The position numbers and the translations under genes were made by a program. Of a DNA stretch of 64,000 nucleotides, positions 36,237-44,979 are shown one piece after another. Where the stretch lies: contig NZ_MRST01000023.1 of NCBI RefSeq assembly GCF_001902145.1, positions 124,001 through 188,000 on the forward strand. Direction: 5' to 3'. The DNA comes from Pseudomonas fluorescens. Its GTDB lineage: Bacteria > Pseudomonadota > Gammaproteobacteria > Pseudomonadales > Pseudomonadaceae. Within the stretch, counting starts at the first letter, position 1; the number at the start of each line of letters is the position of its first letter. The notes beneath the pieces were generated by a model. It ran no database searches, was not told where the DNA came from, and saw only the letters and a program-made list of their open reading frames with translations.

Positions 36237-37835
36237 TTACTTCACCTGGGTGGTGGCGAAGTTATTGGTCGTCAGAGGACTTTGGGTATAACCCTCGACG
36301 TTCTTGCGCATGGCGGTAAACATTTTCGGGTAGGCCATGGGGATCCAGGGTTGGTCCTTCTCGAACACGTCCAGGGCTTGTTCATAGAGTGCAGCGCGCT
36401 GGGTGGGTTCAGCGATGGCGCGCGCCTTGTCGATCAAGTCTTGAAACTCTTTGTTACACCAGCGGGCGTAGTTTTCGCCGTTTTTCGCTGCATCGCAACT
36501 CAGGTTTGGAGTGAGGAAGTTATCCGGGTCGCCGTTATCCCCGGCCCAGCCGGCAGAAACCATGTCGTGCTCGCCGGCTTTGGCGCGCTTGAGCATTTCG
36601 CCCCATTCCATGACCTTGATGTTGACCTTCAGGCCGATCTGGGCCAGATCCGCCTGCATGCGCTGGGCGCCGAGCATCGGGTTGGGGTTGGTCGGGCCGC
36701 CGCCGTTACGGGTGAACAGGGTGAACTCGGTGCCTTCCGGCACGCCGGCTTCCTTGAGCAGGGCACGGGCCTTGTCCAGGTCGCGGGGCGGGTTCTTGAT
36801 CTTGTCATTAAAACCCAGCAAGGTTGGCGGATAGGGGCCGGTGCCGACCACCGCGTTGCCTTTGCCGTACAGGGCGTCGGTGTAGCCGGCCTTGTCGAAC
36901 GCGATATTGATCGCGTGACGTACTCGCGCATCGCTCATGTACTTATGGGTGGTGTTCATCGCGGTATAGCTGGTGGTCATGGCCGCCAGCTCATCGACTT
37001 TCAGGTTCGGGTCAGCCTTGACGCTAGGCACGTCGTCGGGCTTGGGATACAAGGCGATCTGGCACTCGTTGGCCTTGAGTTTCTGCAGGCGCACGTTGTT
37101 ATCGGTGGTAATCGCCAGGATCAGTGGGTCGGCTGGCGGCTTGCCACGGAAATACTCCGGGTTGGCCTTGAAGCGCACCTGGGCGTCCTTGGCGTAGCGC
37201 GTGAAGATAAACGGCCCGGTGCCGATCGGCTTGGCGTTCAGATCATCGGTCTTGCCGGACTTGAGCAGTTGGTCGGCATATTCGGCGGAGTGAATCGAGG
37301 AGAACGCCATGGCCAGGTCGGCCAGGAAGGGTGCTTCAGGACGGGTCAGGGTAAACACGACGGTGTGGTCGTCGGTCTTCTCTACGCTCTTGAGCAGTTC
37401 TTTAAAGCCCATGCTTTCGAAGTACGGGTAGCCCACGGTGGACTTTTTATGCCACGGGTGATTCGGGTCCAGCTGGCGCTGGAAGCTCCAAAGCACATCA
37501 TCGGCGTTCAAGTTGCGCGTGGGTTTGAAATAGTCGGTGGTGTGGAACTTGATGTCGTCACGCAGATGGAAGGTGTAGGTCAGGCCATCGGCGCTGATTT
37601 GCGGCAGGTCTTTAGCCAGGGCGGGCACCACTTCGGTGGTACCGGGCTTGAAGTCCACCAGGCGGTTGAACATGGTTTCAGCGGCGGCGTCAGCGGTCAC
37701 GGCGGTGGTGTACAGGACCGGGTCGAAACCTTCCGGGCTGGCTTCGGTGCAGACCACCAGCGGTTTGGCCGAAACGCCGATCGCCACGCTCAACAGCGCA
37801 GCGGCCATGGCGGCTTGTAGTGGGAGCATTTTCAT
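36237..37835 (-). CDS. dppA4: Dipeptide-binding protein (DppA4-like)
   Basis: A 532-residue periplasmic solute-binding protein (SBP family 5). Signal peptide of about 23 residues (ending GVSAKP), then LVVCTEASPEGFDPVLYTT, YTFHLRDDIKFHTTDYFKPT, AKPIGTGPFIFTRY and GWAGDNGDPDNFLTPNLSC. It is the most divergent of the four paralogues here. By position directly before dppB it corresponds to dppA4 of PAO1. It delivers peptides to DppBCDF; individual specificity cannot be read. Confidence 0.92.
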   Translation of the reverse strand: MKMLPLQAAMAAALLSVAIGVSAKPLVVCTEASPEGFDPVLYTTAVTADAAAETMFNRLVDFKPGTTEVVPALAKDLPQISADGLTYTFHLRDDIKFHTTDYFKPTRNLNADDVLWSFQRQLDPNHPWHKKSTVGYPYFESMGFKELLKSVEKTDDHTVVFTLTRPEAPFLADLAMAFSSIHSAEYADQLLKSGKTDDLNAKPIGTGPFIFTRYAKDAQVRFKANPEYFRGKPPADPLILAITTDNNVRLQKLKANECQIALYPKPDDVPSVKADPNLKVDELAAMTTSYTAMNTTHKYMSDARVRHAINIAFDKAGYTDALYGKGNAVVGTGPYPPTLLGFNDKIKNPPRDLDKARALLKEAGVPEGTEFTLFTRNGGGPTNPNPMLGAQRMQADLAQIGLKVNIKVMEWGEMLKRAKAGEHDMVSAGWAGDNGDPDNFLTPNLSCDAAKNGENYARWCNKEFQDLIDKARAIAEPTQRAALYEQALDVFEKDQPWIPMAYPKMFTAMRKNVEGYTQSPLTTNNFATTQVK

Positions 37836-37873
37836 TCAGAGCCCTCTGCAATCGATGGAGCCAGAAAAGCGTA

Positions 37874-37902
37874 GGCGGCGGGCTCGTCCTGAGCTCGCCG
37901 CC
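37874..37902. terminator. Hairpin between opdP and dppA4
   Basis: GGCGGCGGGCTC-GTCCT-GAGCTCGCCGCC, a nearly perfect 12-bp stem in the 80-bp gap. There is no T run, so it may be an attenuator or stabilising stem. Confidence 0.5.
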
Positions 37903-37915
37903 TGCCTGGCGCTAA

Positions 37916-39310
37916 TTAAAGGATGTTGAACGGGATGGTGGTGACCAGACGGAACTCTTTGATGCTGCCGTCGGACTGGAACTCGCTGCCACGGTGCTCA
38001 ACATAGGTTGCGCGCACGGTGGTGGCTTTGAGTGGGCCGCTCTGCAGCGCGTAAGAAGCGCCTACACCGTATTCCTGGTGCTTCTCGCCGTCCTGGGACT
38101 GGATGCCGTCATAGGCAAACTTGGCCCGGCCATTGTTGCCGGTGTAGTGGGTGCCGTCGATGTCCCAGCCACGTGCCGAGTAGGCGTTGAACTTAAGGCC
38201 AGGTACGCCGTATTCAGCCATGTTGATGGCATAGGCGATCTGGAAGGATTTCTCGTTCGGGCCGTTGAAGTCAGACGTCAGGGAGTTGGCCAGGTAGATG
38301 CCGTTGGTTTCGTGCAGGTAGTCGAAGTACTCGTTACCGTTCACTTGCTGGTAGCCGAAGGTCAGGCTGTGTGCCTGGTGAGTCAGGCCCAGGGAGAGGG
38401 AGAAGGTATCGTTGTCGATTTCCCCCATCTCTTTTTTGCCTTCATCGACGGTCTTGTAGTAGTTGAAGCCGGTGGTCAGGCCCAACTGCTGCGCGTCGCC
38501 CAGCTCGTGGGTGGCGCCGAAGTAGTACTGGTTCCAGAAGTCCTTCACGTTGGCGGCGAAGAAGCTGGTCTTCAAGCTTTTCAGTGGCTGGTAGTTCACA
38601 CCCAGGGTCGACACTTTGTCGGTTTCTGCGCCATTGCCGTATTCGGTGCGGAATTTCGACAGGCTCTGCTCGCTACGTGGCGAAACGCGGTCGAACACGC
38701 CGCCCTGGAACGACAGGTTGCTGAACTCTTCGCTGTTGAAGCTCACACCCTGGAAGCTCGAAGGCAGAGCACGGTTGCCGATGGTGTCGACGATGCCGCT
38801 GCTGAAGTTCTGGCGACCGGCGGTCAGTGTGGTGTTGGACACACGGAATTGCACGTTGGCCAGGCCCAGTTTGCTCCACTGGTCTACGGCGTCACCGTTG
38901 GAGTCGGCCAGGGTACGGTTGGAGCCGCCTTTGATATCACGCTTGCTGCGGTCCAGCACCAGGGCGTTGTACACCGCCACTTCAGTCTTGACCCCTACGG
39001 TGCCCTGGGTGAAACCCGAGCTAGCGTTGAGGATGGTGCCTTGCACCCAGTTGGTCCGGTTGCGATCGGTCAGGGTCTGGCCGTGCTTCTGGTACGAGAA
39101 GGTGCCCCCACGGTATTTGCTCTCATGGGAGTACCAGTTACGCGTGGTGCCGCCCAGGCTGAAATCTTCGATAAAGCCTTTGGCCTCGCTTTGGGCGCTG
39201 GTGCCGGCCAGGGTGGTAGGAACGAAGTCCTGGCTTTGCGTTTCAGCGTAGGCGGTGGCCGTGATGCTGCTGATGGCCAAGGCCAGAAGCGCTTTGCTGC
39301 TCAGTTTCAT
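37916..39310 (-). CDS. opdP: OprD-family porin OpdP
   Basis: A 464-residue outer-membrane porin: signal peptide of about 22 residues (ATAYA/ETQ), the OprD N-terminal GFIEDFSLGGTTRNWYS block, repeated beta strands and a terminal aromatic/hydrophobic end (TTIPFNIL). Its place inside the dpp cluster matches opdP of PAO1, a porin for small peptides such as glycine-glutamate. It admits peptides to the periplasm for the DppA proteins. Confidence 0.92.
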   Translation of the reverse strand: MKLSSKALLALAISSITATAYAETQSQDFVPTTLAGTSAQSEAKGFIEDFSLGGTTRNWYSHESKYRGGTFSYQKHGQTLTDRNRTNWVQGTILNASSGFTQGTVGVKTEVAVYNALVLDRSKRDIKGGSNRTLADSNGDAVDQWSKLGLANVQFRVSNTTLTAGRQNFSSGIVDTIGNRALPSSFQGVSFNSEEFSNLSFQGGVFDRVSPRSEQSLSKFRTEYGNGAETDKVSTLGVNYQPLKSLKTSFFAANVKDFWNQYYFGATHELGDAQQLGLTTGFNYYKTVDEGKKEMGEIDNDTFSLSLGLTHQAHSLTFGYQQVNGNEYFDYLHETNGIYLANSLTSDFNGPNEKSFQIAYAINMAEYGVPGLKFNAYSARGWDIDGTHYTGNNGRAKFAYDGIQSQDGEKHQEYGVGASYALQSGPLKATTVRATYVEHRGSEFQSDGSIKEFRLVTTIPFNIL

Positions 39311-39443
39311 GGGTGAAGCTCCTTTGGTTCTCTTTTTTAATGCCGGTCTTTTTGGGTGATCCGGCTATTGGGTGTGCAACTCGTTCAAGCTATTGCAAAC
39401 GTTTGGCGTAGGAAATTTCCCAACAAAAGCCTGCACGTTTGCC

Positions 39444-39464
39444 GGGGAGCGTATTTCGCTCCCC
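39444..39464. terminator. Hairpin between dppA3 and opdP
   Basis: GGGGAGCG-TATTT-CGCTCCCC, perfect 8-bp stem just downstream of dppA3 on its strand. There is no adjacent T run; possibly a weak terminator. Confidence 0.45.
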
Positions 39465-39481
39465 GCCATCCGGTTATTTTC

Positions 39482-41086
39482 TTATGGGTTGATGCTGACG
39501 CCCGAGAACACGTTGCGGCCGAAGGGGCTTACCTTGAAGCCTTCGACCTTGGCGCTTAACGGCTGGTTGACCGTCGAGTGGGCAATGGGCGTGATCGGCA
39601 CCTGCTGCTTGAGCAGTTGCTGCGCCTGTTTGTACAGAACAGTCCTTTGTTCGCGGTCGGTCACGACCTTGGCTTGCTTGATCAGCTTGTCGTACGCCGG
39701 GTCGCACCACATGGAGTAGTTGTTCCCGCCGATGGCGTCGCAGCTGTAGAGGGTGCCGAGCCAGTTGTCCGGGTCACCGTTGTCGCCGGTCCAGCCGATC
39801 AGGCTGACATCGTGCTCACCGTTCTTGGTGCGCTTGATGTACTCGCCCCATTCATAGCTGACGATCTTGACCTTGAGGCCGATCTTGGCCCAGTCGTTCT
39901 GCAGCATTTCCGCCATCAGCTTGGCGTTGGGGTTGTACGGGCGTTGCACTGGCATGGCCCACAGGGTGATTTCGGTGCCTTCCTTGACCCCGGCGGCCTT
40001 GAGCAATTGCTTGGCTTTTTCGGGGTCGTAGGCGGCGTCCTTGATGCTGTCGTCGTAAGACCACTGCGTCGGCGGCATGCCGTTGACCGCCAGTTGCCCT
40101 GCGCCCTGGTACACGGCATTGAGGATGCTCTGCTTGTTCACCGCCATGTCCAGCGCCTGGCGTACTTCAAGCTGATCGAATGGCTTGTGGCGCACGTTGT
40201 AGGAGATATAACCGAGGTTAAAGCCCGGCTTGGTCAGCAGTTGCAGGTTCGGGTCGGCCTTGAGGGCCTCGACATCGGCAGGGCGTGGATGCAAGGTTAC
40301 CTGGCATTCGCCGGCCTTGAGCTTCTGTACGCGTACCGAGGCGTCGGTGTTGATGGCGAAGATCAGTTGGTCCAGCTTGACGCGGCTCGGGTCCCAGTAC
40401 TGTTTGTTGCCCACGTAGCGGATCTGCGAGTCTTTCTGGTAGCGCTGGAACACGAACGGGCCAGTGCCGATCGGCTTCTGATTGATATCGCTGGGCCGGC
40501 CTTGCTTGAGCAACTGCTCTGCGTATTCGGCCGAGAGGATCGCGGCAAAACTCATGGCGATGTTCTGCACGAACGCGGCGTCGACCGTGTTCAGCGTCAT
40601 CACCACGGTGTAGGGGCCGGTTTTCTCGACCTTGGCGATGTTCTTGTTCAGGCTCATCCCGTTGAAGTACGGAAACTCGGTGGGGTAGGCCTTGCGGAAC
40701 GGGTGCTCGGGGTCAAGCATGCGGTTGAAGGTGAACAGCACGTCGTCGGCGTTGAAGTCCCGTGTCGGCTTGAATTCCTTGTTGCTGTGGAACTTCACCC
40801 CTTCACGCAGGTGGAAGGTATAGGTCAGGCCATCTGGGGAAATATCCCACTTGGTTGCCAGCCCAGGTACGACGTCGGTCGCGCCTTTTTCGAACTCCAC
40901 CAAACGGTTATACAAAGGCTCCGCCGCATCGTTGTCGGTGGCGGTGGTGTATTGCGCAGTGTCAAACCCTGCCGGGCTGCCTTCGGAGCAGAACACCAGG
41001 CTCTTTTTCTCGGCGGCTTGGCCCATCGTGGCCATGGCCAGCAGGCTGGTGGCAAACAGTGCGGAGACAACGGTGGTATGGCGCAT
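39482..41086 (-). CDS. dppA3: Dipeptide-binding protein (DppA3-like)
   Basis: A 534-residue SBP family 5 protein. Signal peptide of about 24 residues (ending GQAAEK), then LVFCSEGSPAGFDTAQYTTA, FHLREGVKFHSNKEFKPTRD, QKPIGTGPFVFQRYQKDSQI and GWTGDNGDPDNWLGTLYSCD. It is close in sequence to the two proteins encoded at 41392 and 43279. The name follows position relative to opdP in PAO1. It likely widens the range of peptides served by the single DppBCDF channel. Confidence 0.9.
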   Translation of the reverse strand: MRHTTVVSALFATSLLAMATMGQAAEKKSLVFCSEGSPAGFDTAQYTTATDNDAAEPLYNRLVEFEKGATDVVPGLATKWDISPDGLTYTFHLREGVKFHSNKEFKPTRDFNADDVLFTFNRMLDPEHPFRKAYPTEFPYFNGMSLNKNIAKVEKTGPYTVVMTLNTVDAAFVQNIAMSFAAILSAEYAEQLLKQGRPSDINQKPIGTGPFVFQRYQKDSQIRYVGNKQYWDPSRVKLDQLIFAINTDASVRVQKLKAGECQVTLHPRPADVEALKADPNLQLLTKPGFNLGYISYNVRHKPFDQLEVRQALDMAVNKQSILNAVYQGAGQLAVNGMPPTQWSYDDSIKDAAYDPEKAKQLLKAAGVKEGTEITLWAMPVQRPYNPNAKLMAEMLQNDWAKIGLKVKIVSYEWGEYIKRTKNGEHDVSLIGWTGDNGDPDNWLGTLYSCDAIGGNNYSMWCDPAYDKLIKQAKVVTDREQRTVLYKQAQQLLKQQVPITPIAHSTVNQPLSAKVEGFKVSPFGRNVFSGVSINP

Positions 41087-41352
41087 GACGATCCCGGTCC
41101 TTGTTTGTAGTTATCAACAGCGAGCCTTCCTGCTGGCGTACAGCCAGGCAGACATCACTGATCCCACACACAGCAAGTGCCCTTCCCAGAGTGATGCCTC
41201 TGCTGTCCTACGACCTTATGGGGCGTGGACCGCGCAGTAAATGCGTCAATTCTGACTGACCTTGTAGGTAACGGAGGCACGGGTTGCAGTTCATTGCTGT
41301 AAGACGGCAACGCTTGCAAACGTAGTCTGTTTCCTAAGGTCCAGGCGGATGG

Positions 41353-41386
41353 AATAACGGCGACGTTATGAAACGTCGCCGTTATT
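41353..41386. terminator. Perfect 15-bp hairpin after dppA2
   Basis: AATAACGGCGACGTT-ATGA-AACGTCGCCGTTATT, 6 bp after the dppA2 stop on its strand. The 305-bp gap 41087-41391 otherwise holds presumed dppA3 promoter sequence, including TTGCAAACGT at 41314, and no gene. Confidence 0.6.
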
Positions 41387-41391
41387 GATCC

Positions 41392-43020
41392 TTACTTGCC
41401 GCTAACGCTAACGCCGTAGAAGGAATTCAAGCCAAACGGGCTGATCTTGAAGTCCTGCACGGTATTACGCATGGGTTGATACACCGTCGAGTGCGCGATA
41501 GGTGTCATCGGGACTGCATCTTTGAGGATATGTTGCGCCTGCTTGTACAGCTCGGTGCGTTTGGCGACATCCGATGTGGCCTTGGCTTCTTTCACGATGC
41601 CGTCGAATTTCTTGTCGCACCACTTGGAGAAGTTGTTGCCCGACAGCGAGTCGCAGCCGAACAGCACGTTCAGCCAGTTGTCCGGGTCACCATTGTCGCC
41701 GCTCCAGCCAATGATCATGGCCTGGTTCTCGCCGCCTTTGGAACGCTTGATGTACTCGCCCCATTCATAGCTGGTGATCTTGACCTTCAGGCCGATCTTG
41801 GACCAGTCGTTCTGCAGCATTTCAGCCATCAGCTTGGCGTTCGGGTTGTACGGACGCTGAACCGGCATGGCCCACAGGACGATTTCGGTGCCTTCCTTGA
41901 CGCCGGCTTCCTTGAGCAGCGCCTTGGCTTTTTCAGGGTCGTACTGGGCGTCCTTGATGCTGGTGTCGTAGGACCATTGGGTCGGCGGCATGGCGTTGAC
42001 GGCCAGTTGACCGGCACCCTGGTACACGGAGTCGATGATCTGCTGCTTGTTCACTGCCATGTCCAGCGCCTGGCGTACGCGCAGGTCCGCCAGTGGGTTT
42101 GGCTGATCGCTGCCCTTGACCTTGTCCATGACGTTGTAGGCTACGTAGCCCAGGTTGAAACCGGCCTGGTGCGGCAGTTTCAGGGTTTTGTCTTCGCCCA
42201 GCGCCTTGAGGTCGGCCGGACGTGGGAACAGGGTGATCTGGCATTCGTTTTTCTTGAGTTTCTGGATACGCACCGACGGGTCGGTGGTGATAGCGAAGAT
42301 CAGGTTATCGATCTTCACGTCTTCAGGTTTCCAGTAGTCCTTGTTGCCGGTGTAGCGAATGTTCGAGTCTTTCTGGTAGCTCTTGAACACGAATGGGCCA
42401 GTACCGACCGGCTTCTGGTTGATGTCGGCAGGCTTGCCTTCCTTCAACAGCTGCGCAGCATATTCGGCGGACTGGATCGAGGCGAAGCTCATGGCCAGGT
42501 TCTGGATGAACGCGGCGTCCACGGTGCCAAGGGTGAACTTGACGGTGTGGTCATCGACCTTCTCGATGTTCTTGATGTTAGTGTCCATCCCCATGTCCGT
42601 GAAGTACGGGAACTCGGTGGGGTAGGCCTTACGGAATGGATCGTCTTTATTGATCATCCGGTTGAAGGTGAACAGTACGTCGTCAGCCGAGAATTCACGA
42701 GTAGGCTTGAAGTACGGGGTGGTATGGAACTTGACGCCTTCGCGAAGGTGGAAGGTGTACGTCAGGCCATCCGGGGACACGTCCCAGCTAGTGGCCAGGC
42801 CAGGAACGACGGCGGTGCCGCCACGTTCGAACTGGCTCAGGCGGTTGAACATGGTTTCGGCCGAGGCATCGAAGTCTGTTCCGGTGGTGTACTGGCCTGG
42901 ATCAAAACCGGCCGGGCTCCCTTCGGAGCAGAACACCAGGTTAGTTGCCGCAAGGGCTACGGGGGCTGCGGCCATAAGGCCAGCGCTCACTAATAACGGA
43001 AGGACTGCGTGTTTAAGCAT
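41392..43020 (-). CDS. dppA2: Dipeptide-binding protein (DppA2-like)
   Basis: A 542-residue SBP family 5 protein. I start at ATG 43020 (MLKHAVLPLLVSAGLMAAAP, a good signal peptide, GAGG site) and not at the ATG 24 bp upstream, which has no ribosome site. Conserved blocks: LVFCSEGSPAGFDPGQYTTG, FHLREGVKFHTTPYFKPTRE, QKPVGTGPFVFKSYQKDSNI and GWSGDNGDPDNWLNVLFGCD. Assigned dppA2 only by order in the cluster. Confidence 0.88.
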   Translation of the reverse strand: MLKHAVLPLLVSAGLMAAAPVALAATNLVFCSEGSPAGFDPGQYTTGTDFDASAETMFNRLSQFERGGTAVVPGLATSWDVSPDGLTYTFHLREGVKFHTTPYFKPTREFSADDVLFTFNRMINKDDPFRKAYPTEFPYFTDMGMDTNIKNIEKVDDHTVKFTLGTVDAAFIQNLAMSFASIQSAEYAAQLLKEGKPADINQKPVGTGPFVFKSYQKDSNIRYTGNKDYWKPEDVKIDNLIFAITTDPSVRIQKLKKNECQITLFPRPADLKALGEDKTLKLPHQAGFNLGYVAYNVMDKVKGSDQPNPLADLRVRQALDMAVNKQQIIDSVYQGAGQLAVNAMPPTQWSYDTSIKDAQYDPEKAKALLKEAGVKEGTEIVLWAMPVQRPYNPNAKLMAEMLQNDWSKIGLKVKITSYEWGEYIKRSKGGENQAMIIGWSGDNGDPDNWLNVLFGCDSLSGNNFSKWCDKKFDGIVKEAKATSDVAKRTELYKQAQHILKDAVPMTPIAHSTVYQPMRNTVQDFKISPFGLNSFYGVSVSGK

Positions 43021-43230
43021 GTTGGCCTCATGATTTGTTGTCATTTTTGGTGGTGAGGGCGACCTCGTGAGTCGGCCTGCGGATACTTATGCAGGCGCCA
43101 TACCCAATGCAAGATGCAGAGCGGTTGCAAAGGGGAAACTGTGGTACGAACGTACAGGAATGTCGCAATTATGAAAGTTTCGACACGAAAGTGCCTGTTT
43201 GGAGGGTTTTTTCGGTGCAAACGGCGCACC

Positions 43231-43269
43231 AAAAAAGCCCAGCCGAGGCGTCTAGCGCACTCGGTTGGG
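43231..43269 (-). terminator. Rho-independent terminator after dppA1
   Basis: On the minus strand CCCAACCGAG...CTCGGCTGGG stem followed by six Ts, 10 bp after the dppA1 stop. The rest of the 258-bp gap is dppA2 leader. Confidence 0.8.
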
Positions 43270-43278
43270 GCGCAGCTG

Positions 43279-44880
43279 TTACTTATCTAGACCCACACCG
43301 TAGAACGGCGTTAGCCCAAACGGGCTGATCTTGAAGTCCTGCACTTGCTTGCGCATAGGCTGGAAAACCGTCGAGTTCGCAATAGGCGTTATAGGTACTT
43401 GTTCCTTAAGGATTTTCTGTGCCTGCTGATACCACTTGATGCGCTGCTCGCGGTCGCTGCTGACCTTGGCTTGCTGCACCAGCTTGTCATAGGCCGGGTT
43501 ACACCATTTGGCATAGTTGCTGCCCTTGACCGCGGCACAACTGTAGAGCACGCCCAGCCAGTTATCGGGGTCGCCGTTGTCACCGGTCCAGCCATAAATC
43601 ATTGCATCGTGTTCGCCATTTTTGGCGCGCTTGATGTATTCGCCCCACTCATAGCTGACGATGTTGGCCTTGATGCCAACCTTGGCCCAATCCTGTTGAA
43701 TCATTTGTGCAGACATCCGCGCATTGGGGTTGGAGGCGCGTTGTACGGTCATTGCCCACAGGTTGATGGTGGTACCTGGTGCAACCCCTGCTTCTTTTAG
43801 TAGCAACCGCGCCTTGGTCGGATCGTAGGGGGCATCCTGGATTTTTGGATCATAAGACCACTGCGCCGGAGGCAGTGCGTTCTGCGCCAATTGCCCGGCG
43901 CCCTGGTACACGGCCTTGATAATTGCGGGCTTGTCGATGGCCATGTCCAGGGCCTGGCGAACCTTGAGTTGATCCAGCGGCGGGTGAGTCACGTTATAGG
44001 CCAGGAAACCCAGGTTGAAGCCTGCTTGTTGCAGTACGCGCAGGTTAGGGTCTTGCTTCATTACCTCGATATCGGCGGGGCGCGGGTAACCGCTGACCTG
44101 GCATTCGCCGGCCTTGAGTTTCTGCAGGCGTGCGGCGGCGTCCGGGGTGATGGCGAACACCAGGTTGTCGAGCTTCACGTCCTCGGGTTTCCAATACTGT
44201 TTATTGGCCACATAACGGATCTGCGAGTCTTTCTGGTAGCGCTTGAACACAAACGGCCCGGTGCCGACCGGTTGCTGGTTGATCTGCTCCGCCTTGCCTT
44301 CTTTCAACAACTGAGTGGCGTATTCGGCCGATTGCACAGAGGCGAAGCTCATGGCCAGGTTTTGCACGAACGAAGCATCGACCGCGTTCAGGTTGAACCG
44401 CACGCTGCGCTCGTCGAGTTTTTCGACGTTCTTGATCGTGGTGTTCAAGCCCATGTCGGTGAAGTAGGGCGACTCTGAGGGGTAGGCCTTGCGAAACGGG
44501 CTGTCGGCATCGAGCAGGCGATTAAAAGTGAACAGCACGTCATCGGCGTTGAAGTCGCGGGTCGGGGTGAAGAAGTCGGTGGTATGGAACTTGACGCCTT
44601 CACGCAGGTGAAAGGTGTAGGTCAGGCCATCCCTGGAAACATCCCAACTGGTGGCCAGGCCAGGTTCGACCTCGGTGCCGCCGCGCTTGAACTGGGTCAG
44701 GCGGTTGAACACGGTTTCGGCGGAGGCATCAAAGTCGGTGCCGCTGGTGTATTGGCTGGGGTCGAAGCCGGCGGGGCTGGCCTCGGAGCAGTAGACCAGG
44801 GTCGTGGCGGCTTGGGTCATTGGCATCAAAGCCAGGAGGCCGGTGGCGAGAAAGAGCTGTTTGAAGACGATTCTGTCCAT
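43279..44880 (-). CDS. dppA1: Dipeptide-binding protein (DppA1-like)
   Basis: A 533-residue SBP family 5 protein. ATG 44880 follows AAGGGA and begins a signal peptide (FKQLFLATGLLALMPMTQA); an in-frame start 24 bp upstream is not needed. Blocks: LVYCSEASPAGFDPSQYTSG, FHLREGVKFHTTDFFTPTRD, QQPVGTGPFVFKRYQKDSQI and GWTGDNGDPDNWLGVLYSCA. First gene of the leftward dpp cluster, which here has its own terminators between members, so internal promoters are likely. Confidence 0.88.
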   Translation of the reverse strand: MDRIVFKQLFLATGLLALMPMTQAATTLVYCSEASPAGFDPSQYTSGTDFDASAETVFNRLTQFKRGGTEVEPGLATSWDVSRDGLTYTFHLREGVKFHTTDFFTPTRDFNADDVLFTFNRLLDADSPFRKAYPSESPYFTDMGLNTTIKNVEKLDERSVRFNLNAVDASFVQNLAMSFASVQSAEYATQLLKEGKAEQINQQPVGTGPFVFKRYQKDSQIRYVANKQYWKPEDVKLDNLVFAITPDAAARLQKLKAGECQVSGYPRPADIEVMKQDPNLRVLQQAGFNLGFLAYNVTHPPLDQLKVRQALDMAIDKPAIIKAVYQGAGQLAQNALPPAQWSYDPKIQDAPYDPTKARLLLKEAGVAPGTTINLWAMTVQRASNPNARMSAQMIQQDWAKVGIKANIVSYEWGEYIKRAKNGEHDAMIYGWTGDNGDPDNWLGVLYSCAAVKGSNYAKWCNPAYDKLVQQAKVSSDREQRIKWYQQAQKILKEQVPITPIANSTVFQPMRKQVQDFKISPFGLTPFYGVGLDK

Positions 44881-44917
44881 GATGTCCCTTGAAGTTGCGG
44901 GCAAAAAACTGTCTGTA

Positions 44918-44949
44918 CGAAAACGGAGGTAACTGAGGTTACCTCCGTT
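44918..44949 (-). terminator. Terminator after the large DUF6543 gene
   Basis: AACGGAGGTAAC-TGAG-GTTACCTCCGTT, a perfect 12-bp stem; on the minus strand it runs into TTTT. It insulates the toxin-like gene from dppA1. Confidence 0.8.
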
Positions 44950-44979
44950 GAGGTTTGCCAGATAGCCGTTGATGCTCGC

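Noticed and set aside
36000..44900. Long plus-strand open frames across the dpp binding-protein genes
   Set aside because: They are antisense to genes with complete family motifs, are low in complexity and match no family; GC-rich codon bias opens such frames.
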